A stretch of 36,691 nt of DNA from Salpingoeca rosetta. Taxonomy: Eukaryota > Opisthokonta > Choanoflagellata > Craspedida > Salpingoecidae. Below, one piece after another: positions 11,399 through 23,140 of the stretch. The stretch is from contig NW_004754900.1 in the NCBI RefSeq assembly GCF_000188695.1, positions 2,463 to 39,153 of the forward strand, written 5' to 3'. The notes under the pieces were generated by a model. That model ran no database searches. It was not told the DNA's origin and saw only the letters and a program-made list of their open reading frames with translations. Made by a program: the position numbers and the translations under genes. The first letter of the stretch is position 1. The number at the start of each line of letters is the position of its first letter.

Positions 11399-12849
11399 CT
11401 GTGGACAGCATGCGCACCCTCTCCTCTCCTCTCTTCTTCACTTCCTCCTCCCTCTCCTCCTCACAGTCACAACAGACAACCAACAGCCACAAAGGGCTGG
11501 AAGAGAAAACAAACAAGGGGAGGGGGCAACAGCCACCCAGCCAGGTCGCCATGGAAGAAAGAGGCGAGGCGATAGAGGGGGGGGAAGGAGAACACCGTCC
11601 ATCAACACACACACACGCACACACATCTGTTGGGAGCCCCATGTCTTATGTCCTTGCTTCCTCTTCCTCTTCCTTGGCCTGGGTTGAGTTGGGTTGGTTG
11701 AGGTGGCACAGCTCGCCATGGCGTGGCATGCGTGTGGGCATGGGTGTTGGACGTGGATGGGTTCCTCACTGTGTATGAAAAGGGGGTTGGATGGGAAACA
11801 GTGGAAAGGGTGGCAGCAGCAGGGAGGAGGAAGAAGGAGAAGAAGCAAGGGGAGGGGTGGATGTGAGTATACCATGCGTGAATGAACAACAACAACACAT
11901 GGGCGTGGGACGATGATGATATGGTTGTGCGTGTGTGATGGCACAAGAACACAAACGTCAACCCCAATCACAAACACACACACACCTTGTCGTCGATCAA
12001 CGCATGTGCCTGGCATATGCGCACACGCGCACGCACATCTGCAGTCACACACAGTCACACATGGCATTGCAGAGTGAGACGGTACAACACCATGCACACG
12101 CATACACAGCAATGCAAACACAACCACCACAAGCATTTCAACGACAACATCCCTCTCCCCATCTCCATCACCCCAAATGCACGGTCACATGACCAGGTGC
12201 ACAGCCGTGGTGGTGATGATGGCCATGATGAACGCCTTCCTCCCCACTTTCCCTCAACCCCTTCCACCAAACACACACACAGCATTGCGTGCCCTCACCT
12301 CGTGCATCGTGTCGCTGTCAGCGTGATTGATGGCGATGCACACACATGTACACCCACACACACAAGCACACATCGCCGTGTGTGTTCTCGGTTGAGATGA
12401 GCAACGGAGGGAGAGAGAAATGGGTGACACGACACGATGGCCAGTCAACCCCAGCCAATCCAATCCAGCGTCCACCGCCGTGTGTTGCCTGCTGCAGTCA
12501 TCATCACAATCACAATCACACGCACACGGGTACAAGCAAAAGAATAAGCCACTGATATGGGTGTCATTGTCATGTGATATTACCATCACACGATTCACGT
12601 GCATGTATGTGTACACGCATCCCCATCCCCCAACCAACATCATCGCCCTCCTATTACTTCCCTTCCATCTCCCTCCTCTCGCTCTGCACTCCCACGTCGC
12701 ACCACCACCACCACCATCACCGTGTCACTTCCCCTCCTTCCCCCTGCTTCCCACCACTCGACACAACACAGCCCACCACCAGCAAACCAACCGCCAACAA
12801 TCATCCTCACCTGTGCTTGATGCAGCCAGCCAGCCAGCCAATGTGTCAC

Positions 12850-15203
12850 AGCGAGAGCCAAACAAGGGAACCGCAATCACATGCCACGGCCACCATCGTC
12901 ATCACTGACGGAGCAGAAAGAGGAGATGAAGGGGGAAGAGTGGTGGGCACGGGCCGTGTCCTTCCTTGTCTTCATCGGTGCAGCCCCAAACACGGTGCAC
13001 AGCACACATGCACACGCACGGCCATCATCACAGCAGCACCACCAGCAGCGAGCCAGCCTGCCTTCCTGTGAGGCAAGAAGAAACCAACCAGAGACGAACA
13101 ACAACGACCGGTGATGGTGAGGACACGAAAGGAGGGACACAAGGGACCACGCATGGGAATATGCAGCATGTTGTGGGCGGGTGAACCAGATACACACAAA
13201 AACAACGAAGCAAGCACCCAACAAGCAAGCAAGCAAGCAAGCACACGATACCACCATCACAACATCCACCACTACTGCAATACCTGTGTTGGCCGCAGTC
13301 TCGAGCACGCCTCAACAGTTCCACATCACATGGGAAAGGCTGATGATGATGACAACACAGAGCAAAGGAAATCGGTTGGGAAAGGAGGAAGGATAATCGG
13401 CTGGGGAAACTCGCACACATCCGCCTGCAGCCACGCACGGACACGCATACGCACATTTGAGTTGTGTGATGGATCCATGTGAGACACACGTCAGTGCAAC
13501 CACCCCACAGCCAATGACTGCTCTGGTGTGTTGTACATGCGTGTGCGTATGTGCGTGCGTATGTGTACTACCACCCCATCACCACACACACGCACACACA
13601 CACACACACAGCGGCAGCGTCTCACCTTGCGCCTTCTTTTCTGGCACATTTGTGTGTGCGTGTATCGCCCTGCTCGTGTTATGAGGGCTTGGGAAGAGAA
13701 CGGCCTCCGTCCTGTGCAAATCACACACATGCACACATGCACACATGCGCAAGCACAAAGAACCAAATTAGCAAGAATGACACGACGCAGTGAGCCAGCA
13801 TGGCAGAAACAAACCACATCCACCTCCTTGTGCCTCATTCACATCACCTACATCATCACCTGTGCACGCACATGTCACATCCCACCACAGACACCAACAC
13901 CACCACCACCACCACAAGCATCACACTTGCACATGCGTGTGCGTGCGCAAGTCCACATCCACCACAAACCACTCACCACCATCATCATCGTCGTCATGTG
14001 AGGCAACAGCACATCGACGCACATCACATCCTGTGCGTGTATGTGTGGAGAAAGAGGTGAGTTGTCTCAGAATCAGGATATCAACGACAACTACACCCAT
14101 TGCCAGCACCAACAGACCCAACGACATCCAACCAACCCTTCACAATCACACACATATACATGCTGGTGTTCACACCCAACACATCACACGCCACCCACAT
14201 CACCACAACCACCACCATTCATCTCACCTCCACATCCATAGCCGCAGCCGCTGCTGTTGGGGACCAACGACGACGAGGACGAGGAGGAGGAGATGGCCCA
14301 GAGGCAGAGGGCCCGTTCATCCACAATGCAGCCACATCAGGTACTGCTGTTGCTGATGGTGGAAACGGTGAAAACAAACGGCCCCTTGCCACGCCGTGTC
14401 CTTTGCTCGCTCGCTCGGCTGTTTGGTTGGTCGGTTGGATGGTGACGAGATACATGGCCCTGTGTCCAAATCAATCGAAAAAGGGGGAAGAAGAAGAAAA
14501 GACACATGAGTGGACAGAACAGACAAGGGAAGTGGGAGGCGAAGAAGGGAACACAGCGTGTCAACCAACACACACACACACACACATCTCAGTCGCCCTT
14601 CTCACCTTCATCACTCGTCATTGTCATCATCGTTGGTTCCACCGCTTCATGCGCCTCCTCAACGCTGTGAATATTGTGTGTACAGACACAAGAAGGGAGA
14701 GAATACAGGGGGTGAGGTTGACAGCGAAGCATCACCAATCACACGCCAGCTCATCCAACCACCCGCACTGACACACAACCACACGCACACATGTTGTCCC
14801 CACTCACCACCACCATGCACGCACACGCACATTGCTCACCTCTTCGTCAGAGCGACTGACATGTGCAATATCTGCCTCACGCCAGATTGGAGCTGGTGTC
14901 GGCCGGCGTGTGATGGCGGCTGTGCGGTCGATGGTGATGGTGGTGATGATGGTTATGGCCGAGCTGAGGTGGAAGAACGAAAAAGGAGAGAGAAATGGGA
15001 AAGGTGGATGATGATGCTGATGGGTCGTTCATGGCGGCTTCCTTGCCCTCTTCTGATGTGGCCCTGGTGCCCATGCAACCAACACACAACGACAAGACAC
15101 AACAACATCAACACACACAAGGCACAGGCATGGCATGTGAGCACAGCAAGCGTGTTCACCTTCCTGCTGCCCCCTCTCTTTTGCTTTCCTCCTCCTCGTC
15201 CCA

Positions 15204-15257
<54 letters not shown>

Positions 15258-16700
15258 GCACATGATTGCGTCGCTGTGGTTGGATGTGCCCGCCATGACC
15301 ATGGACGTGTGTGTCCGCAGCTGCTCCTCCAATCCATCATGTGTGCATCGCCCATCATCCTCAAACGATCCTCACACAGTCGCCGCTGCAGCCACAAGCA
15401 TACATACATTGCGTGTGAGCTGCACAGCTACACTGGTGCACGAGACACAGCAGCAGCAACACCAAGCACCCACAACAGCAACACCACCAACACATGCACC
15501 ATGTGCCAACCAATGAATGCGTGATGGGCTCACCTTGCTCACGCATATGGGAACACTGCATGAGCACAGCGGCGGCAGCCGAATCGGAGGAGTTGCAGCA
15601 GCAGCAGCCGGCATGCGAGCCCGCTTCCATCAACATCCTAATGTGTGCTGGTACCTCACCACCTGTGCATGTGTGTGTGTGTGCGTATGTGCGTGGCTGC
15701 AGGGAATGTGAATGGGAATAGAACACAACAGGCACAGAGCAAGCCATCACGTCAGCATAGCAGAAAGAGTGATTGACATCACACACACCACGTGTGCGCG
15801 GGCGTGTGTGTACGTGTGTGCGTGTCGGTGTGTGACCACCATCCCCCATCAACCCTCTTCCCGCGTTCACTTCAGCGCACCCCAGCACCGCCACCGCACC
15901 CATCACACAACCAACCAACCACTCATCACCACCAACATACCATGTGTGAGGCGAGTGCAGCTGGCACGCGTAGCAAGTATCCCCGACATTTCCCTCATCC
16001 TGCTTGTGCGTGCGCATCGCCTGTGAGTGTGTTTGTGTGCGAGCACCAGCATGGTGAGTGAGTGGGAGGAAGGGAAGAGGGAGCATGAATATGTGCGCAG
16101 CTACACTGCTGCTGCCACTGCTGGTGTTGTGCATGCATTTGTGTGAAGGAGGAGAAAGGGAAGAGGGAGAAAACAGAAAACAGAAGGGAAGGAACAAGAC
16201 ATGCTGCACCCCATCCATTCCATCCATCCCTCTTCCTCACACCACCACCACTACCATCCTCTGTCATCAGCCACACCGCACCACACCACACTCACCCAGC
16301 ATCCCCCACCACACATCATCCCATCCATCCATTCATCCAACACACCTCTCCTCTCCGTTTTCCCTCTTCTTCGCCCTCACCTCTGCTGCTGCTGCCCGCC
16401 GAAAATGCAACTTGTGCTGTCGCCACCTGTTCCCAGCTGCAAACAGCCAGCAGCAGTGGGCGATGGGTTGGTTGCTTGGTTGGCTGGGGAATGTGCTCAG
16501 CAGCAAGTGGTGGTGGTGGTGCATTCTCTGCTGCTGCTGCTGCATCGGCGGTGGAGGGTGTGTTGGCTGCTGCTGCTGCTGTTGTTGTTGTGATGGCCGC
16601 CAGTGCGGGCGAGAAAGAGAGGGGAATATAAGCAGCGGCTGCAAGGTGTGGAATGTGCAGGTGTGCGGGCAGTTGTGTGAGAGAACGAAGAGTGAGACAC
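12850..16700 (-). other. Scattered candidate minus-strand exons, unidentified
   Basis: I do not recognise a gene here. Several short open segments on the minus strand are bounded by plausible AG acceptors and GT donors. They lie at about 16383-16643 (Q-, H-, P- and A-rich in different frames, donor GTGAGG), 15949-16001, 15553-15640 (donor GTGAGC), 15265-15376, 14612-14667 (open frame VEEAHEAVEPTMMTMTSDE) and 13291-13343 (DVELLRRARDCGQH). None matches a family I know and I could not chain them with consistent phases. They may be exons of one low-complexity gene or chance. The rest of the region is CA-rich. Confidence 0.2.
15205..15255. repeat. (CA)n microsatellite
   Basis: Perfect run of about 51 bp. 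On the minus strand it is a (TG)n run directly after a candidate exon end. Confidence 0.9.
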
Positions 16701-16936
16701 TGCATTAAGCAAAGCAAAACAGGCAGCTGCACCACACACATGCATGTACATTGATGTGGGACAACAAGGGGAGACAGGAGCAACAGAGACAGCGACCACA
16801 AAACACGCACACTAGTGCGGTGCTCACCACATCAACACACATGCAGTGGTGCACTCACGTTGCTCATCGCTTGCTTGTCTGTGGTGTGTTGCTGGTGTTG
16901 CTGCTTCCGCAGCCGCACAGCGTGGCTGGGTGGTCA

Positions 16937-17187
16937 TCACATGGCAGCGCCCGTCTGTTCATCCCACCAGAGCAGTGGTGGTTGGTGGAAGGGGAGGGGG
17001 TTGACAACTGCTGGCTCAAAGGCCCTCTGTGGGGCGACAGCAGAAAGGAAGGAGAAAGAAACAGACGAGAAGGGTGGTGGTGGTCTTGGTGTTGAGGATG
17101 GGAAGGGAAGGATGTGAGCAAACACACACGAAAATGAGAGGTGGTGATGATGGCGTGTGGGTGCGTGGAGAAGAGCACGTACACATA

Positions 17188-17254
<67 letters not shown>

Positions 17255-17578
17255 GCACGCTCACCTGCCACGCGTTGTCGCCACTGAACAGGTTGATCCT
17301 GGCAGACTCCAGCGCTGACAGCAGCAAATAGCACACGAGTTGGCAGATGGTGAGAGTGGTTGAACGGACACGAGAACAAGTGAGCAACGCACACACTACA
17401 CCATACTCCCCACACTCACTCGACAGCCCCCTGTCCCAACAACATACTCCCTCACCTGTGTGCACTTGGGTCGAGAGGGACTTGAAGAACTCCTCAAACA
17501 TAAACACAACGCGTCTCTGCATCATCTCCACCACCTCATCAGGGATCGACCGCAGGATCCTCGGAAGCTGAACGCAGT

Positions 17579-17647
<69 letters not shown>

Positions 17648-17751
17648 NNNNNNNNNNNNNNNNNNNNNNNNNNNNNNNNNNNNNNNNNNNNNNNNNNNNN
17701 NNNNNNNNNNNNNNNNNNNNNNNNNNNNNNNNNNNNNNNNNNNNNNNTATA

Positions 17752-17820
<69 letters not shown>

Positions 17821-18002
17821 ACACACACCAACACACACACACACACACACACGCACAATGTAAAATCCATCCATACGCACCAGCACGTAGTGATCGACGA
17901 CAATGACGGGGATGGCACCTGCAGTCATGATATATGAGGCATGAAAAGGGGTGGCAGGAGATGGAAGGTAGGTAAGAGCACGAACAGGACCGAAATTGTC
18001 TG

Positions 18003-18070
<68 letters not shown>

Positions 18071-18915
18071 GAAGGAGGGGTACCCAAATGCTTCCACGAT
18101 GAGCCCAAACTTGGTCTCCAGCGCCAGCTCCGTGTACGTGTACTTGTTGAACTCTTCCTCTGCCTGCTTACACGATGGGTCATATCCAACCTTCCCCCTC
18201 ACGGCCCATTCGCTCTTCGCCAAACCACCGGCACGCGCACACCAACACAGTGTCCCTGCGCATACACAAGCAAACATACAAAGGGACGATGTGTGAGTGA
18301 GAGAGGTGGATCCAGACAGACACGCACACAATACCAAAACGGGTTGACTCCGAGGCAACGCACGACACACACACACGGAACACACAAGAACACAAAGCAC
18401 ATCACACACGTAGCACGACACACCTGCCGTTGTGAAGCTTGGGGGGGGGGGTGGTTGCGCATGGCATCAGAACGAGCAGACTCGATGGTGCTTCTGTACA
18501 ACAGGGAAAGAAGACACACGTCAAGCAGCGACACCACAAGGGGTTTGGAGTGAGGTTGCAGCGGCTACAAGAAGGGCGAGTGGTGGTGCAGTGAGCGACA
18601 CCAACCCCTCTAAATCCAGCAGCAGCAGTGAACATCGAACCTCACAGCGCACCACGTCACACCACACACGCATGCATGCACAGACCTGAAGGTGACGAGG
18701 TACTTTCTGTTTGTGCAGGTGGAACGCGTCGTTGCTCCGGTGTGAAATGAATGTCACAATGGAGAAGAGTGACATGGACACATCGAGGCCGTCACGGTGG
18801 TGGAATTCGCTCAGGCCAACCTGATGCAGGTGGTGATGCGAAACAAGGCGGCATTGGTGAAGTGTAAGCAACAGCAGTCGTCGATGGTGAGCGCAGGCAT
18901 GCACAGTCATGTTCC

Positions 18916-18958
<43 letters not shown>

Positions 18959-19949
18959 TGTACCTCTGCAAGAATGCCGTGTTCTGCATGCCAGGGGAGA
19001 CTCGGTGCGTCCCTGTACTCAAACAGGATGTGGTAGCGGCCCTCGTTCCAATACGCAAGTCTGGCATGTATCAACACATGTGAGCATGTGAGCGTGTGTG
19101 TTTGGAAGACATGAACACAGGTCCTCTCACACGCACGACATCAAGATCCACAAGCACACCAGCACCACGAGCACCACAAGCAACAACAAACCACCACCTC
19201 AGCTGGAGAGATGGCGCTCGATGGCTGCGCTCACGGGATGCATCGACTCAATGTTGCCAGAGTACGTGCTGTGCATGCAATCTTTCAGCCGCAAGCGCGC
19301 AAACACAATTATGAGGTGGTGGTGGGTGATAGTGACTGCTGTGGAAGCCCGTGCATCTGCACCGACGCGACACACACAATCACACACACACACACAATCA
19401 CACACACACACACACACACACAATCAAACACACACCTTCACACCAGCACGACACGTCGGTGCCTGGGACGAAGAGGTAAGCCCTGGACGGGTCATCGGTG
19501 CTGTACGGCCGTCACGGATGGCGGTTCGGATGGCGCGGTAGATGGCTGGCAAGGGTAGCCTCTTCATCAGCACTCAGACGGTACACGTACACCTGCCATA
19601 GATGCACGCACGCATGAACATGTAATCATAACACACACGCAGACAAAGAGTGTGAGGTCATCATGCTTCGGTTGCACGCCATTCCACGCCGTTGCTGTTG
19701 CTGTTGCTGTGTTGGCAGGTCTTCACCTTGAACGATGGGCACGTGCGAAGAGGATCGATGGATATGTCGTGCGGTGATCCCTGACATCAGGACCGCCATT
19801 GGCAGTGCGATGGTGCAGCGGCATCTCGGGGCAGTGCGTTCTGGTAACAGTGGTGGTTGTGGTGGAGACGATGGGTGCGTTTGTTGTGTGGTGAGGCGCG
19901 CGAATGAAAGGGGATGAGAGAAGTGGTGGGAGATATCTGCAACGAACTG

Positions 19950-20001
<52 letters not shown>

Positions 20002-21592
20002 TGTGTGAAAGAGTTCATTCTCTTCTGCAGACATGAAGCTGTCGAGACGAAGCGGTGTAGAGAAGTGCACAGAAGGATTGCAAGACGATAGCGAGTGATG
20101 AGTGGTTCAGTGTGTGCAGGTACACATCAGCAGCAGCAGCAGCATCAGCAGCGCCGTCGGCGGCAATGCGCCCGCAACAACAACACAATTTGGTGGTTGC
20201 ACCTCATGTCACCATCATCCTTGTGCCGGAGCAGCGCCTCCTTCCTCTCTTCAGCTGACGGCGTACCCTGTGGCCCAAACACACACGAGGAACAGAGCTT
20301 AGGACCACACATCGCAGCACAAGATCAAACGATGGCACACCAATAGCAGACAGCAGACGCATGGAAGAATGACCACGTCGACGACACATATGCACACACA
20401 CATACACATACAGCGTGCGCATACTTTTGAAAGCATTCGCTCTGTCCCGCCACGAGCAGCACCTTGCCAATGTTACCAACGCTCTGCTCCGTCGACGCAA
20501 TCAAGGGCATCCAGTGGATGGCAACCTGGTCGTTAACGGTGGCGAGATGGGTGTTGCAGTGAGCGAGGGAACGTGCGCAGGAGTGATAAGCCGTCATCAA
20601 ACGGTTGCCGAGCGTAACGAGAAACACACATGCACACACACACACACACATCGCTCACTGTCATGATGAGACGTGGGCATTCCATCATCATCCCGAGCAT
20701 TCGCGCGTCACACATGTCCAGCGAGCGGGCTGTTGTGGGGTGTGCGTGTGAGGAAACCACGTGCGCATGGGGCGGGTGATGAGCACCTACAGCGTGCATG
20801 CCATGTAAACTGACTTGATTGCAAGCTGGAGGATGAATGATGTGTGACCACGACAGAGGACTGACCGATGTCAGCGCAAATGCTGTGATTGCTCACCCCT
20901 GTACCGCTGTGGAGGTGCGTCCCACTCAAACGTGGCCTTCTGTATTGCTGGTGCCTTGGTCTCCGCCACTCTCACTTGCCGATTCCTGTCTGTTTGTTGT
21001 TTGCGTGGGAGGAAGAGACGATGCAACCGTGAGAACACACGTGCCAACAGCAGCAGCAAGGCAGCAGCAGTGGTTGTGGTTTGGATATCGGATCACCACC
21101 GTGCACTGATACACACACACACACACAACACACACAGAGCGGAGGTGTGATTGCACCCACCTCGCAGGTGGCCGTGAGTGACACTGCTAGCCGCTTGCCT
21201 TGTGGTGTGCGTATGTCAGCGGCACGTGTTGCCAGTGCACTCTGAGGGGCGTTGTTTCTGCAGGCCACTGCCTTGTCCAACCACAAGAGAACAGCACACA
21301 TGTTCACGTTAGCCAAGCACAACAACGACGACCTGACGACGACGAAACCACCACTTTCAGCAGGCGCGCAGCCCCCTGCACACATCCTTGTGCCACAAGA
21401 AGAAGGAAAGAAGGGAGTCCACACCCACACCCACAACGAAGCGGCAGCAGCAACAACCGACAGCACTGCCACCACAAACAGGACACCGCGTCCCACGTTC
21501 ACATACTTGGTTGCGTGACGCATGGAGCGAACGAATAGTGCCCAAGACGAAGAAGAAGAAGAAGCAGAAGTCGAGAAAGGAACAGCGGGCAT
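16937..21592 (-). CDS. Exostosin-like GT47 glycosyltransferase, type II membrane protein, frame-broken
   Basis: Minus-strand multi-exon gene of the exostosin GT47 family, which adds sugars to glycans in the Golgi. The proposed ATG (21592) opens a serine-rich tail and a signal anchor (VLFVVAVLSVVAAAASLWVW). Exons: about 21592-21165, about 20980-20897, 20729-20659, 20525-20412, 20267-20203, 20038-20002, 19780-19727, 19592-19436, about 19320-19198, 19060-18964, 18820-18686, 18492-18424, 18255-18069, 17918-17881, 17567-17456, 17314-17265, 17026-16937 (TGA). Family landmarks in order: FKVYVYRLS, YSTDDPSRAYLFVPGTD, LAYWNEGRYHILFEYRD, DGLDVSMSLF, RKYLVTFR, KLHNGR, TKFGLIVEAFGYPSFR, GAIPVIVVDHYVL, LPRILRSIPDEVVEMMQRRV. 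There is no GT64 domain, so it is not a full EXT1/EXT2 type. At least six one-base frame breaks and an assembly gap interrupt it, so it may be a pseudogene or have sequencing errors. The 5' exons are a stem I do not recognise. Confidence 0.75.
17189..17250. repeat. (CA)n microsatellite in GT47 last intron
   Basis: On the sense (minus) strand this is (GT)n starting about 14 nt after the donor at 17264. Confidence 0.9.
17585..17647. repeat. (GT)n microsatellite bordering the gap
   Basis: Plus-strand GT run. On the sense strand of the GT47 gene it is (CA)n ending about 18 nt before the acceptor of the exon at 17567. Confidence 0.9.
17648..17747. other. Assembly gap (100 N)
   Basis: Exactly 100 Ns, a usual placeholder for a gap of unknown or estimated size. 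It lies inside the GT47 gene between the exons encoding VVDHYVL and LPRILRSIP. The family has a PFSEVxxW-type segment there, so an exon of roughly 25-45 codons is probably hidden in it. Confidence 0.97.
17753..17852. repeat. (CA)n microsatellite bordering the gap
   Basis: CA run with a few interruptions. On the sense strand it is (GT)n starting about 30 nt downstream of the donor at 17880. With 17585-17647 it forms an inverted GT/CA pair around the gap. Confidence 0.9.
18005..18068. repeat. (CA)n microsatellite at a GT47 donor
   Basis: On the sense strand the (GT)n run begins at the splice donor itself, immediately after the exon ending TTCAG at 18069. Confidence 0.92.
18917..18957. repeat. 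(CA)n microsatellite near a GT47 donor
   Basis: On the sense strand the (GT)n run starts 6 nt after the donor GTACAA at 18963. Confidence 0.92.
19953..20001. repeat. (CA)n microsatellite at a GT47 donor
   Basis: On the sense strand (GT)n begins directly at the donor of the small exon 20038-20002, with one short interruption. Confidence 0.9.
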
Positions 21593-21645
21593 GATGTGTG
21601 TTGGCTCACGTGGGGATCGTTGACGTGACACCTACTTTGTGTTGC

Positions 21646-21665
21646 ATGTGTGTGTGTGTGTGTGT

Positions 21666-21739
<74 letters not shown>
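21646..21739. repeat. (GT)n microsatellite
   Basis: Interrupted GT run of about 94 bp just upstream of the proposed GT47 start codon. Confidence 0.92.
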
Positions 21740-21740
<1 letters not shown>

Positions 21741-22060
21741 AGAGACCTTTCTTCCACATTGGTCTGGTTGGCTGTTGGTGACTGGGTAGCGATCACCAAC
21801 AATCCCCTCTTCCCCTCTCCCACATCTCTCTTCCCACCCCATGCTGCTGTTGGGGTGACTGCTACATCACTCCTCCTTCCTTCCTTGCCTTGCCTCGCCT
21901 CGCTGTGTGCACTGCACCAAAGAGAACAAGAAGAAGAAGAAGATGAAGCGAGTGCAAGCAAGTTTGGGCTGCCACATCTCCACAGTCGTGCCATCGACTG
22001 ATTTCAGCTTTCCCCGTCTTCTTCTGCACAGACACAACTCGTGGCTGGTTGCGCGCAATG

Positions 22061-22063
22061 CAC

Positions 22064-22095
<32 letters not shown>
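22061..22095. repeat. (CA)n microsatellite
   Basis: Short CA run with one CG interruption, intergenic. Confidence 0.85.
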
Positions 22096-22099
<4 letters not shown>

Positions 22100-22622
22100 C
22101 ATTCGCTGCGACGAAAGGAAAGGATGGATGGGGAGGTGCGTGGTGGTGGTTGGCGGTGGTGGTTTGGTCACATACTCAGCCACAACAGCCACAACAACAA
22201 CAACAGCAGCAGCAGCAGGGAGCCGCAGGGGGGATATTGATGACAGATGACAATGACACATGCAAGCAATCCATCAATCAATCAATCAAGCAGACGAGCA
22301 AGCAGGCAAGCGAGCAAGCAAGCCAAGCCAAGGGACATGTATTCATTCACTCCGCTTGGACGAGCGACACGCCCACCACGTGGTGCGTGCGTGTGTGTTG
22401 TACTCACTGCTCTGCTTCCTTTACACTGTTCCTTCCTGCCTCGCAGTCCACTCTCCCTTTCTTTCCTTTGCACACCCCTTGCTTGACCTGCTCTCTGCAC
22501 ACCATCTCTTCTCCACCCCCCCTTCACTCACACATCTCAAGCCACCTCCCTCTCACCTCCCCCTTTGCTTTTGGCTGCAACGCTGTGTGCCTTCATCTTC
22601 ACCACCACCACCTGTTTTGCAG

Positions 22623-23140
22623 GCTGACGATGAGGATGATGATGGTGGCTTGAATGACAGCACCGTGTACTTGAGCGGGTGCCATCACCGTGTGCCACGA
22701 CAACAAGAGGCACTTCCTTCTCTCTCGCTCTGTCTCGGTATGTGTGTGGCTGATGGCGTGGGGGGTGGGGTGTTGCCTGGGATTTCCACTCCACTGCACT
22801 GCACCTCAATGTGCTGTGTGACGCGACATGCACACCACAGTTTGCACGCCTCCTTCCCCCACTTATCCCGTCAGCACGTCCTTGTTCTTGTCAACCACCT
22901 CCCCTCGTCAATCACACCCCACACCCCACACACATACTCTCTCCTTAACCCCTGTCACGATGTGTGCTTGCTTCAGAGCAGGCCTCTGACATTGTCATCA
23001 CCGCTGCCATACGGCGGTCGGTGCCATGCACGGGCATGGAGACAGTGAGCCAGCTCGTGGTCTCCAGCGTGGTGGCTGGGATGTGCACTGAGGTGAAGGA
23101 TCCCACCACCACACTTCCGCTTCCATACCACCATGACTGA
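22623..23140 (+). CDS. Unknown protein, two 3' exons
   Basis: I do not recognise this product. Exon 22623-22737 follows a clear TTTTGCAG acceptor and opens with an acidic stretch (ADDEDDDGGLNDSTVYLSG). It ends in phase 1 at donor GTATGT. Exon 22977-23140 follows CTTCAG, enters in the matching phase and reads SDIVITAAIRRSVP, then TVSQLVVSSVVAGMCTEV, to a TGA at 23138-23140. The phase match and splice sites support a real gene 3' end, and all other frames of the first exon are closed. The 5' part is not found and may lie within 21900-22330. A chance pairing cannot be excluded. Confidence 0.35.

Larger units (their letters stand above)
7991..12849. other. Distal rDNA spacer / flanking low-complexity DNA
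   Basis: About 4.9 kb of pyrimidine-rich and CA-rich DNA with (GA)n, (CA)n and purine-rich patches. No recognisable protein or RNA gene was found. A near-perfect hairpin at 11077-11111 is listed separately. The boundary between spacer and unique flank cannot be drawn, because the next rDNA unit, if any, is not in the window. Confidence 0.5.
21593..22622. other. Intergenic region between divergent genes
   Basis: Lies between the 5' end of the minus-strand GT47 gene and the first plus-strand exon candidate. It holds a long (GT)n block and a (CA)n block, a poly-Q-coding CAA/CAG patch at about 22179-22217 and a CAAG/CAAT-rich patch at about 22262-22330. A 248-codon plus ORF (21907-22653) runs through the CA repeat, so I do not trust it as a whole. 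An upstream exon of the next gene could lie here. Confidence 0.4.

Noticed and set aside
15361..16227. 288-codon minus-strand ORF
   Set aside because: Crosses candidate splice sites and spacer alike and is mostly TH/CV-type composition. Only short parts of it could be exons.
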